From NCBI GenBank assembly GCA_022559845.1, contig CM040126.1, forward strand, positions 227,732,641-227,796,640: a stretch of DNA of 64,000 nt, written 5' to 3'. Below, one piece after another: positions 10,593 through 20,874 of the stretch. Positions within the stretch are counted from its first letter, which is position 1. Every line of letters begins with the position of its first letter. Below the pieces are notes generated by a model, which worked only from the letters and a program-made list of their open reading frames with translations, was not told where the DNA came from and made no database searches. This DNA is from Amorphophallus konjac (lineage: Eukaryota; Streptophyta; Magnoliopsida; Alismatales; Araceae). Position numbers and translations under genes: made by a program.

Positions 10593-12673
10593 TGATGCGG
10601 GACGAGACACGGACACGACAAGCTCGCGATCGTCCCTTAACGAGGGAAGCGTCGGACGTGCGCGGTTGAGAAACCGGCAAGAGCTAGGGTGGTCGGCTCT
10701 CTCTTTCGTGCCCGGATCGGGTCACGGGACGGTAATGCTCACTCTCGCAGCAGCGGTGATACAAATAGAAAGCGAGCTAGTTACCCTATCATGCTCTCTA
10801 GCAGCGGCATAAACAAGTATATATGAAAATAAGCAAATGCCGAGTGTAGGGAGCGAGAACGATACCTCCACGCGCTCGGCGTGGGGATGACGGACCCGAC
10901 CGAAACTCGTACTCCCGGGGAACTTAACACACAATAATTACAGCAATGGGAATATGCCCACTCCACGCAGGGAGGTAAAGGGCGACATAAATGGGCCCGG
11001 GAGTACCGAATTCGGGATGACGGGCAGCTTCGTGTGTTGATTCGGCTACACGCGTAATCACGACCGTGGGGCCCACGCGCTGTCCGGAGGGGCCGTGTGG
11101 GACCCGGTGTCACCGCTGTGGTGGGGACACTGGTAGAAGCGATCCCCGGGCTGGCGGCACGTCAGAACGGCGATCGGAGGCCGGGCGGCTCCGTTCGGTA
11201 CCCGTCGGAATTGCTGCCCACGGGCTGGTTGCTGCTGTTTTGCAGCGCGCGCTCGGACGAAAATGGCCGCTGTGATCAGCCCCGTCGCCGGAATGCGACG
11301 AAACCAGTGCCGTTGGAAAGAGGACTCAAAATCCTCAAACGTAGGGCCAGTGGATTCCTCTGAACCTATGCGGACCAGGGCCTTAGATATTTTTCAATCT
11401 TCTGCTCCACTGCTCCAGAAATCTCAGATCAGCATATCAGATCCCTATAAAAGGCCGTTGACCGCCTACTTACAGTGAGATTAGGACTTTGATCTCTTCT
11501 TCAAAGTTGTAGATAATCAAACCACGGAACTGGGACAATTTTGGGAATTGGAGTTGGAGCTGGGGGTGATTTGATATGATTTTTGAAGTGACTAGTGGTC
11601 GGATCTGGGAACAGGTGGACAGAACTGTATATGGGACTGAGAACGATTTTTAGAAAATATGAGATGGACGAACCAAAAATTAAGAAAAATTGTGGATGAA
11701 GGGGTGGATGGAAGGAAACTCCAGTAAAACGTGTGGGATGAAAAAAGCTCAAAAAGTGGGTCTAAGACCTAAAACTCAGGGCGGGTGAAAATGGAAACAG
11801 ACAGCAGACAGAACAGAAGTGGAAGAGTGGACGAAAATCTAAAAATACTAAACGGGATCTGAATGACAAACCAAAATTTAGGGGATGTTCTTGACACCTC
11901 TGGAACACCCAGTAAAATTCCCAGCTCGATCTGAGCTCATGGCTGAGGTGGGAATTTTGTGAAAGTTGCTGTGGTACTGCACGGACAGAACTGCAGCGGC
12001 GGCTCGATGGCGGCACGAACGGCGGCGGCGGCAGCACCGATGATCACCGGAGGGTGGGGAAAGGAGATACCACTCTAGAATGGAGACTTGGGAAGGGGAG
12101 AACCAGAGGAGAGAGGGTTGGGGGCGCAGCTATCTCTTGCTCATTCAACAAAATTCTGATTTTCATTGATTCTTACATAAAAATACAATCTTTTATATGA
12201 TTCCAACCAAATCAATTATCCACCCTTAGATCTAGGGATGGGGATTGAAGGGCTGGGATTGCATGCCACAAACACAAAAAAAAACATTAAAAAATGAAGG
12301 GGGGGGGGGCGGCCTATTGACTATGGGTAGGTTTTGAATGGAAGGTTGAATGGGGGTAGGTGGGATGGGTGTAGAATGTTGACATTCTTAACCCTTTGTC
12401 TACCCATGTGGCATATGACTAGTCCACTCATCTAGAAGGCCACCTAGGCTGGTTGACCAGCCCCACATGGTTTAGGTGGACCAATGGGAAAGGGCTGAGG
12501 GCCCCCTTGCTGGTCCCATGGGCAAATTACATAGAAACCCACATAATCTACGGGAGTGACGCATTGGCCGATAAAGTCGTATAATTGCGCGTATACTTTC
12601 CCGTGGATATAAAAATAAACTAAAGGATATAAATGCAATATGAAAAGTACTAGCTCGACGTCGATTCCCATCA
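10593..12673 (-). repeat. 3' LTR of element D
   Basis: 2081 bp, direct repeat of 14897-16973, terminating TG...CA. It adjoins the purine tract GGGGAGAGT (minus strand) at 12674. Contains a GC-rich segment (11050-11300), a G-run beside an A-run near 12280-12310, and a minus-strand TATAAAAG at 12190-12197. Reading frames inside it also occur in the other LTR and show no domain. Confidence 0.9.
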
Positions 12674-13125
12674 ACTCTCCCCGGGTGGGAGGAACTCGAC
12701 CCCATCGAGTAGGGGTAGGGATGCTCGAGTACTCCGGCGGATCCGTCACCGTGCCAAGTAGCGCAGGTATGCTCCACTCCAAGTGATCGGTACCTGCTCA
12801 TTCCATATATACGCGATATGCACAAACTGCTATGGGCTAAAGGTGGACACTCCGAGTGGGGCACTCTCAAAAGGGAAGGAAGTAGCTCGAAGACTCACTA
12901 GGAATCACCGCTGAGTCCCTGTAGGTGACTGATCCGGGTATACAGTAGAACCGATCCCATACTCATCAAGTGAGTCCACTCGCCTCTAACTCATAAGAGA
13001 CCGACAATGAGCTTGCACAAGACTCATGCAGACTAACAACACACAAACCATGCAAACAAACCACACAAAATAAACCACACAAGGAAAACACACCGACTCA
13101 CATATGACCCTAGACATACCTAATG
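12674..13125 (-). other. Element D: polypurine tract and remnant shared with element E
   Basis: On the minus strand the bases against the LTR are CCCACCCGGGGAGAGT, the plus-strand priming tract. The preceding about 100 bp align by eye with the same position of element E (45210-45338): both contain TACTCGA(T/C)GG(G/A)GTCGAGTT and a decayed YxRYLxR motif from the integrase-tail region. The remainder of the interval has no recognisable coding content. Confidence 0.6.
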
Positions 13126-14562
13126 TTAGTCCGACCCGTACATGGGTGACGGCGGACCAGGACACCCGAATGTGTGCCATGCATGCATGTTATGTAACCG
13201 GAGATGGGTGGTATGGGGAACACCTAAACATCCAAGTATGACCCAGTCATGCATGGACGGCCCTTTAGATTTAGAAGACTTGAGTGGGCTAGGAAAGTCG
13301 GGTGTGGAAGAGCCGGGTGTAGGTGTATCGTGGACGGGCTTGGTGGGTATGGAGGACCCAACCCGTAGGAAAGGGGTATGAAGGTGGACTTCCCCGAAGA
13401 AGTGAAGGGAATATATAGGGTCTAGGGATCCACTAGGGAAGGGGTCAAAGAGATCAAAGAAGGTATGACCCCTTATGGTGGGTTCCAACATGACATGGAG
13501 GTGGAGGGAAGGTGATAGCTCGGGAGCTTCACTAGTGGAGGGGTCAAAAGGGTCAAAGAAGGTATGACCCCGGGAGATGGGTTCCTCCATGACACGGTCC
13601 CAATCGTGAAAATCTTGAAGGTATGAATGCTCACCTTCATCCGTCATAGTGAACGGGACAATGGTCATGTGAAGAAAATAAACTTCCTCCCTCGGGCAAA
13701 AGGAAATGAAGTCGGACTCGGCCGGCATCGGGAGGAGTAGAAGAATCTCCGTGGTGACACACCCCACGGTGCACACGGAGGTAATGGATCTTAAGGCCGG
13801 ATGGGTGAAGCTAAGACTAGCGGGTTGGTCAAAGCCTCGGGCCAAAAGATGCGTCAACTCCCATTGTGAATCTAATCCCATAATAAGGTCATCCAAAGTG
13901 TCGACATGGTGACTAGATCGAAAAGTTGTGTGGTAGGAGTTGACGGACACCAAAGGTAGGGTAGGGTCCATAGACGGGTAAGGGAGTGGGACCAAGTCAT
14001 CCTTGAGCCAACTAAGAAGCGGCTCGGCTATGTATAATGTACCCGTAAGAAATACGGGTGGCTCGGGATGAGGTGGCTCCAAGCGCGAATCCGAAGGTGG
14101 AGTGGGCCGCTGGGGCTGGGTGGCTGGACATACGGGGTCCCTAAGGGTGATCTTACCGGGTAGGTATGGTGGGCATAAGGTGCAAGTCCTCTTGTCCCAG
14201 TCAAGATTGGCCCTTCTCTCTCCTAACCACTTTTGCCCTAAAATGATGCATGAACCAACAAGTGTGCCGATCCTGCACCATGCGCCATCGGTGTAGAGAA
14301 CAGAGCCGATCCTCTTATAGAACTCAACACAAGCAAAATCACCATCGCGGACAATCTCGCATGTCTTGGAGAGAGACTCCACGATGTCAAGAGAAATCCA
14401 ATTATCCGACTCCCTATCGGTGAAATGGAGTTCCGTTGTGGACCCGTTGGGTAGAGCGGCTTTCATAATGAGAGGGGCAAAACCAAAGGCTCGGTCCATG
14501 AGGACATTCATTTTGGCCACAAAAGTTGACCACTCGGACGTATGGTCTTGGGGATCGGCCAT
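13126..14562 (-). CDS. Retropepsin-like unknown protein of element D
   Basis: 478 codons from the ATG at 14560-14562 (the frame extends upstream without another ATG). Residues 37-125 show a retropepsin-like layout: an FTDRESDNWIS block where gypsy proteases have 'hhDSGAxxNFIS' (D49 kept, Ser-Gly replaced by Arg-Glu), and 58 residues later IILGQKWL...NLDW, matching the 'VILGMDWL...IDW' end of the fold. A second block around residues 215-330 (SYHTTF, SITSVCTVGC, LLLLPMP) is shared with the ORF of element E but matches no family I know. The tail is Pro-rich and ends with two (F/L)GC(P/L)G repeats. It is the only ORF of the element, uninterrupted, lying between PBS and PPT. Catalytic activity is doubtful without DS/TG. 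Confidence 0.6.
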   Translation of the reverse strand: MADPQDHTSEWSTFVAKMNVLMDRAFGFAPLIMKAALPNGSTTELHFTDRESDNWISLDIVESLSKTCEIVRDGDFACVEFYKRIGSVLYTDGAWCRIGTLVGSCIILGQKWLGERRANLDWDKRTCTLCPPYLPGKITLRDPVCPATQPQRPTPPSDSRLEPPHPEPPVFLTGTLYIAEPLLSWLKDDLVPLPYPSMDPTLPLVSVNSYHTTFRSSHHVDTLDDLIMGLDSQWELTHLLARGFDQPASLSFTHPALRSITSVCTVGCVTTEILLLLPMPAESDFISFCPREEVYFLHMTIVPFTMTDEGEHSYLQDFHDWDRVMEEPISRGHTFFDPFDPSTSEAPELSPSLHLHVMLEPTIRGHTFFDLFDPFPSGSLDPIYSLHFFGEVHLHTPFLRVGSSIPTKPVHDTPTPGSSTPDFPSPLKSSKSKGPSMHDWVILGCLGVPHTTHLRLHNMHAWHTFGCPGPPSPMYGSD

Positions 14563-14878
14563 GGGTAGTGGACATGGACATGCATACACACGGTGACAAG
14601 ACACTAGACCGACTATGCAAGTTTGGAATGCATGCACACTAAGGACCCTAGACGTAAACCAAGACTCGGTACGTGGCGGAGATAACCGATCCGAAGATCA
14701 CTCGCACAAGTGTGCGGCCTTCCCGATAGGCGTGGCCTAACGTTCGGACAACACCTTTTGATATACCGAGTAAAGGGGGGCAATGCAAAAAGACACTTTT
14801 TTTTGTTTTAAAACAATGATGACGAATGACTAGACATAAATGACACACTCTTTTTTTTTTGACACCCTAGACTCAAAC

Positions 14879-14893
14879 CTGGCTCTGATACCA
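14879..14893 (-). other. Primer-binding site of element D (tRNA-iMet)
   Basis: The minus strand reads TGGTATCAGAGCCAG, complementary to the 3' end of initiator tRNA-Met, three bases from the 5' LTR end at 14897. It fixes the minus-strand orientation. Confidence 0.9.
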
Positions 14894-14896
14894 AAT

Positions 14897-16973
14897 TGAT
14901 GCGGGACGAGACACGGACACGACAAGCTCGCGATCGTCCCTTAACGAGAGAAGCGTCGGACGTGCGCGGTTGAGAAACCGGCAAGAGCTAGGGTGGTCGG
15001 CTCTCTCTTTCGTGCCCGGATCGGGTCACAGGACGGTAATGCTCACTCTCGCAGCAGCGGTGATACAAATAGAAAGCGAGCTAGTTACCCTATCATGCTC
15101 TCTAGCAGCGGCATAAACAAGTATATATGAAAATAAGCAAATGCCGAGTGTAGGGAGCGAGAACGATACCTCCACGCGCTCGGCGTGGGGATGACGGACC
15201 CGGCCGAAACTCGTACTCCCGGGGAACTTAACACACAATAATTACAGCAATAGGAATATGCCCACTCCACGCAGGGAGGTAAAGGGCGACACAAATGGGC
15301 CCGGGAGGACCGAATTCGGGATGACGGGCAGCTTCGTGTGTTGATTCGGCTACACGCGTAATCACGACCGTGGGGCCCACGCGCTGTCCGGAGGGGCCGT
15401 GTGGGACCCGGTGTCACCGCTGTGGTGGGGACACTGGTAGAAGCGATCCCCGGGCTGGCGGCACGTCGGAACGGCGATCGGAGGCCGGGCGGCTCCGTTC
15501 GGTACCCGTCGGAATTGCTGCCCACGGGCTGGTTGCTGCTGTTTTGCAGCGCGCGCTCGGACGAAAATGGCCGCTGTGATCAGCCCCGTCGCCGGAATGC
15601 GACGAAACTAGTGCCGTTGGAAAGAGGACTCAAAATCCTCAAACGTAGGGCCAGTGGATTCCTCTGAACCTATGCGGACCAGGGCCTTAGATATTTTTCA
15701 ATCTTCTGCTCCACTGCTCCAGAAATCTCAGATCAGCATATCAGATCCCTGTAAAAGGCCGTTGACCGCCTACTTACAGTGGGATTAGGACTTTGATCTC
15801 TTCTTCAAAGTTGTAGATAATCAAACCACGGAACTGGGACAATTTTGGGAATTGGAGTTGGAGCTGGGGGTGATTTGATATGATTTTTGAAGTGACTGGT
15901 GGTCGGATCTGGGAACAGGTGGACAGAACTGTAGATGGGACTGAGAACGATTTTTAGAAAATATGAGATGGACGAACCAAAAATTAAGAAAAATTGTGGA
16001 TGAAGGAGTGGATGGAAGAAAACGCCAGTAAAATTTGTGGGATGAAAAAAGCTCAAAAAGTGGGTCTAAGACCTAAAACGCAGGGCGGGTGAAAATGGAA
16101 ACAGACAGCAGACAGAACAGAAGTGGAAGAGTGGACGAAAATCTAAAAATACTAAACGGGATCTGAATGACAAACTAAAATTTAGGGGATGTTCTTGACA
16201 CCTCTGGAACACCCAGTAAAATTCTCAGCTCGATCTGAGCTCATGGCTGAGGTGGGAATTTTGTGGAAGTTACTGTGGTACTGCGCGGACAGAACTGCAG
16301 CGGCGGCTCGATGGCGGCACGAGCGGCGGCGGCGGCGGCACCGATGATCACCGGAGGGTGGGGAAAGGAGATACCACTCTAGAATGGAGACTTGGGAAGG
16401 GGAGAACCAGAGGAGAGAGGGCTGGGGGTGCAGCTATCTCTTGCTCATTCAACAAAATTCTGATTTTCATTGATTTTCACATAAAAATACAATCTTTTAT
16501 ATGATTCCAACCAAATCAATTATCCACCCTTAGATCTAGGGATGGGGATTGAAGGGCTGGGATTGCATCCCACAAACACAAAAAAAAACATTAAAAAATG
16601 AAGGGGGGGCGGCCTATTGACTATGGGTAGGTTTTGAATGGAAGGTTGAATGGGGGTAGGTGGGATGGGTGTAGAATGTTGACATTCTTAACCCTTTGTC
16701 TACCCATGTGGCATATGACTAGTCCACTCATCTAGAAGGCCACCTAGGCTAGTTGACCAGCCCCACATGGTCTAGGTGGACCAATGGGAAAGGGCTAAGG
16801 GCCCCCTTGCTGGTCCCATGGGCAAATTACATAGAAACCCACATAATCTACGGGAGTGACGCATTGGCCGATAAAGCCGTACAATTGCGCGTATACTTTC
16901 CCGTGGATATAAAAATAAACTAAAGGATATAAATGCAATATGAAAAGTACTAGCTCGACGTCGATTCCCATCA
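14897..16973 (-). repeat. 5' LTR of element D
   Basis: 2077 bp, direct repeat of 10593-12673. On the minus strand it begins TGATGGGAATCGACG and ends GTCCCGCATCA before the primer site. The putative promoter is at 16494-16501. Confidence 0.9.
16494..16501 (-). promoter_or_regulatory. Putative TATA box of element D
   Basis: TATAAAAG on the minus strand, about 475 bp into the 5' LTR, conserved at the same place in the other LTR (12190-12197). Transcription would proceed towards lower coordinates. Confidence 0.5.
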
Positions 16974-16978
16974 ATTAC

Positions 16979-17047
16979 GCCCTGGCGTCAACAAGCAACC
17001 AAAGTTTGACAAATTTAATGGGCAAGGATCACCGAAGGAGCACATAG
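16979..17047 (+). pseudogene. gag of element Y, continuation after element D
   Basis: Encodes PKFDKFNGQGSPKEHI, a close match to the conserved 'PkFxxFdGkGnPKqHvaHF' start of the capsid core in plant Tat-type gags. The frame is the direct continuation of 10343-10592. It is cut after 23 codons by the LTR beginning at 17048 (TGTCATGCCC). The rest of gag and all of pol lie outside the window or are lost. Confidence 0.7.
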
Positions 17048-17469
17048 TGTCATGCCCTGATATTATGTAGCGGAAATCAATCAGGAACGTGAACAGTCGG
17101 CTAGTACATCTCAAGCGAGCAATATAATCAGAGCGCTAAACATTCACACATTAAAGTGAACACAAGATGATATACTCCAAAAACTTTGACTTTATTGAAT
17201 AATAATGATAAGTTTACAAAGACCCTTGACTTTTTTTGACATAACATCTTACTAGACTTAATAAAAGAGAAAATTACATAGTGACTCTTGACTATCAAGT
17301 AATGACAATCTAAGACTTCGCTCCTTCTTTATTCGCTCTCGGATCCATCACTTGAATAGTCTGAATCTGACCTGCTAGAATGTCCAGAAAAGATGGGAAA
17401 AGTAGGGAATGAGCACACTTTCCCAGTAGGTATCTTCGTATCAACGTGAAGGCACTGTTTAAGTCATTA
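17048..17469 (-). repeat. LTR-A (Tekay-like), left part
   Basis: Starts TGTCATGCCCTGATATT, like the inverted 3' terminus of Del/Tekay LTRs (TGTCACGCCCC type, compare 59758). It interrupts gag Y after CATAG (17043-17047, possible duplication whose partner is outside the window). The LTR is interrupted at 17469 by element C and resumes at 36577. Confidence 0.6.
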
Positions 17470-20400
17470 TGTAATATCTTGGGTCTATCGGATCTTTATC
17501 GGAGAGCTTTCGGATCGCTTTTGTGGGTCCTGAGTTACATTTTACGATCCACACGGGTTTTTCTCTCATACAAGTTATGGAACCCTGTGGTGAGTTTATT
17601 ATTGAATTCATCGACTCGGGGATGCTACAGTTGTGTTGTCCTCCTTCCGAGGATCCTTTAGACTATTTTTCCATATTTTTCTGAATTAGTGCTTTTTCGG
17701 GCTAAAAATTAGATTTTACAAAAATTTGGAAATTCCTAATTTTCCTATTCTATTTCTTCTTCTTTCTCCTTCCTCTCTCCTCACCGCCGCTCACTTCCTC
17801 TCTCCCATTCTCTCTCTTCTCTTCTCCTCTCTCTGCGGGGCATGCGACCGGGGCAAGGTGGGCGAGGCAGGGACGTCGCGAAGTTATCGTGGAGCATGCT
17901 GGTGTGATGGATGGAGCGTGGCGTTGGCGCGATCCCTCGGTGGATTCAAGGCCGGCATGGTTTAGTCACTTCGGCGCACTAGAACTTCAGTGGAGGGAGG
18001 GAGATGGATACCCAACTTATCTTTCGCGTTCCCTCGCGATTTGGAGCCGAACGGTGGGTATATGAGAGGGTTTTGCTTCGTTTAGGGTGATGCATGCTTC
18101 GGGGGGTGTGAGCCGAGTTTGCCTTTCCAGGTGACAATTTTTAGCTTAGATGGTTTCATTCGAACCCCTGGCATGTTGGGAATCCATTCCCGCCAGTTTT
18201 ACTACATTTCGTCGAGAATCGGAGTCGGTATGAGCCCGACTATTGACTCATTTTGGGTTGATTCGTTGGAATCACCCGTTTCGGGTGTTTTTGGTGTCGT
18301 TTGGATCCCTTTCAGTCTGTGGAAGGCGTGTATAACCATTAGGGTTTTTCCCCTTCGTTTTAGGGCGAACGGGGCGTGGAAAGGTCGAGATCGACCATTC
18401 CTCTATTTCTCCCGCCGTAACGCCTTAGCGGTCTTAACAGAGACCGTTTTCATGTCATAAGCGATCCAGGGGTGACCGTTTGGTCTTTGTCGGTCCTAAG
18501 TTGGTTCAGGTCTTCGCGATCATGCGATAGACCATTTTTATTGGCTAGCGGCCCATTGGAGGACCGCTCAACTTTTTCGAACGGTTCCTTTGGAGACCGT
18601 TTATGCTAGGTATGTATGTCTGTTTGGCCAAGCGGTCGTACGATAGACCACTAGGCTGGTTTTAACGGCTCAGTGGATGACCGCTTAGCTTCGTGGACTT
18701 TGGTCAACGATTTTAAGTCGGTTCGGGCTAGCGGTCTAGCTCCGACCGTGTAGCTCCTTGAATAGTTCAGGATTAGACCGTGTGATGGTTTGACCGGTTA
18801 AGTTGGTTCGGGGTTGACTGGAGTAAGGGGCCAGGTGAATGACTGCTACAGTCATTATGCGGCCCTTCGATAGACCGTGTATCCCTTATGTTTTTGTAGT
18901 TTCGTTAGTTCGGGTCTCCTAGTGGAGCGGTCATACCCACGACCGTTTCACCCAGATCACGGCCCTTTGGTGGACCGTTTATGGCTTTATGCGGCCCTTT
19001 GGTGGACCATTTACCTCCATTTGTCTTTTCCTATCCTTATGGTTTGCCCGTTGTCATGGGGATGTTTTGGACGTCCTATGAGGGCGATGACCATGTGGTG
19101 AGGTAGCCAGGAGTGCCATTATATCTAGCTGTGTTCTGTGATGCTTCAGAGTCATCATTGGTTTCTAGTCAACCCAGTGTCACCCAGTGGTTGACATGCG
19201 ACCTTATGAACGTCTCAGTGGTCCGGTATGGATTGAGACATGGCTTTGGACACCGTGAGATATTATCTTACCTCAGTTTGCGTGTCCATGAACTTTGAGG
19301 GTCTCGATGATCCCTCATGTCTCTGTGATTCATGTCATACGAAGGTGTGGATCCGGTTGTCCCGTGCCGTTTCCTTCATAAGTGTTTTATAATAGATTTG
19401 GCTTAGGGACTAGGCTGATTGGCGGCTTGTTACCGCTTTTGTGCGACGATCTTGACTCGAGTCGTGAGACTCAAGGATCGTTGTGTCAGCAGGTCTAGTT
19501 ATCTGTCCTGAGTCTGGTAGCTGTCTGATGTGCTACTTTGTGTCTTGCGATTGGTGCTTTGTAGTACGTGCGACAGTTCGTGCTTAGCCTATCTGTACTT
19601 TAGCACTAGTGTTTTGGAGTCTCTGTGTGTCTAGTGAGCCTCCACTAGTCGTACCCTGATGACACTTTCCTATGTGTCGGCCAACCTAGGAGTGGTGGCG
19701 GGGCGAGTTCCCGATATACGGTTTTTAATCTAGCTTCTATGGGCCCCTTTGCCTTGTAGTAGCATCCTACTATTGGGGAAAAACTAGCCGGAGGCCTGGC
19801 TTAAGGCATTGAGCTTGTGTGTGCACACGTGGTCAGGGGCATTTGAATGAGCACCGACGGGCGTGACCCTGAGTACTCACTCGTTACTGTTGTTCCTTGT
19901 ACTTGGTTCTGTGAGTGTCTCAGTTACTGCCATTCCCGGCGTGCGGGAGATACTTGTGGCACAGTGTAAGACGTCAGTGGACGCATCTATCTATTCCTCT
20001 AGTGAGGAGGTACTTCTGTCACCAGACACTTGACTCATTGTGTTTTCGTGACTTTTCAGGTAGTCTGTTCTTGGCTTCACCAGAGGTTAGTATAGCGTAC
20101 ATGATGATCTAGTTGTGTATGTGTTAGTGTTTCTTGCCTGTGTCAGTCTTTTCTAAGGCTTTTGCCTGTTTTGCTATGCTTTAGCTATGGAGCTAGTTCT
20201 TTGTCGATGGATCGATAACTCCCGACTTTGTGAGATCGGGGTTCACCTTTCTGTTGCTGTTCGGAGTAGTCTAGAGAGCCGAGGATCGTTCGGTAGCCGT
20301 GTTTCTATTTGGTATGGCTTTACTCTTTCTTTTAGCTGTCCTTACTCCTGCTTTTACATCTTTACTGTTATAGCTTAGCACTATTGCTACTTCTACTCCA

Positions 20401-20860
20401 GCTTTACTATTTAGCATTGTTGTTTAGCGTGTTACTGCGTTGTTTCCAGTGGGGATCCCTGTGTCCCCTACTGAGCCAGTGACACAAGGCTCACCCCTAC
20501 TTTTCATGTGTGGTCGTTCTTCTTCCTCGTGGTTCATGCCATGGTGCATTAGTTCATAGTTGCCAGCGTTGCCTGTGCCGAGTTTCCCTCGACTTCATTG
20601 TACGTTATATTTTCTGTTGGACTGTACTTATCTTTATTGGGATTGGACTCTGTAATTTAAATTGTTAATTGAAAATGTAATTTTTTTTGCTACTTTAGCA
20701 AACCTGATCATTGAAATATTAATTGCTTACTATTTTATCTGGAACTTCAATGTACTCCACACACTCCTTTTATCCCTTCGGAGCTTTAACGCTCTTGGGA
20801 CGCCTCGCAGGTTCCAAGTGGTATCGGGTTTACCCGGTATCCGGAGTCTGGGTCGTCACA
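17470..20860 (+). repeat. 5' LTR of element C
   Basis: 3391 bp. Includes a pyrimidine-rich tract (17740-17835), an array of CGGTC/GACCG cassettes (18427-19015), and a T-rich end before GGTCGTCACA. It is followed by GG and the primer site. No protein domain is visible in its open frames. Confidence 0.9.
18427..19015. repeat. Array of CGGTC...GACCG inverted-repeat cassettes in LTR C
   Basis: About a dozen 20-26-nt cassettes of the form GCGGTC-N8-GACCGT, for example GCGGTCTTAACAGAGACCG (18428 on), CGGCCCATTGGAGGACCGCT, ACGGTTCCTTTGGAGACCGT, GCGGTCGTACGATAGACCA and CGGCCCTTTGGTGGACCGTT. The two arms vary but usually stay complementary. The same array is in the 3' LTR at about 34130-34730. Confidence 0.8.
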
Positions 20861-20862
20861 GG

Positions 20863-20874
20863 TGGTATCAGAGC
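20863..20874 (+). other. Primer-binding site of element C (tRNA-iMet)
   Basis: TGGTATCAGAGC, two bases after the 5' LTR end at 20860. Complementary to initiator tRNA-Met. Confidence 0.9.

Larger units (their letters stand above)
10588..16978 (-). mobile_element. Element D: non-autonomous LTR retrotransposon with TSD ATTAC
   Basis: Two direct LTRs (10593-12673 and 14897-16973) start TGATG and end ATCA on the plus strand and are flanked by the 5-bp duplication ATTAC (10588-10592, 16974-16978). The primer site is the complement of TGGTATCAGAGCC beside the right LTR, and the purine tract is beside the left LTR, so the element reads on the minus strand. The interior (12674-14896, 2.2 kb) holds one ORF and no reverse transcriptase, RNase H or integrase core. 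The LTRs differ by scattered single bases and small indels only, indicating a fairly recent insertion. The element must have used proteins in trans. Confidence 0.9.

Noticed and set aside
20863..20874. TGGTATCAGAGC matches that could suggest tRNA genes
   Set aside because: They are retrotransposon primer-binding sites complementary to tRNA-iMet; no cloverleaf is present around any of them. No tRNA or rRNA gene was found in the window.
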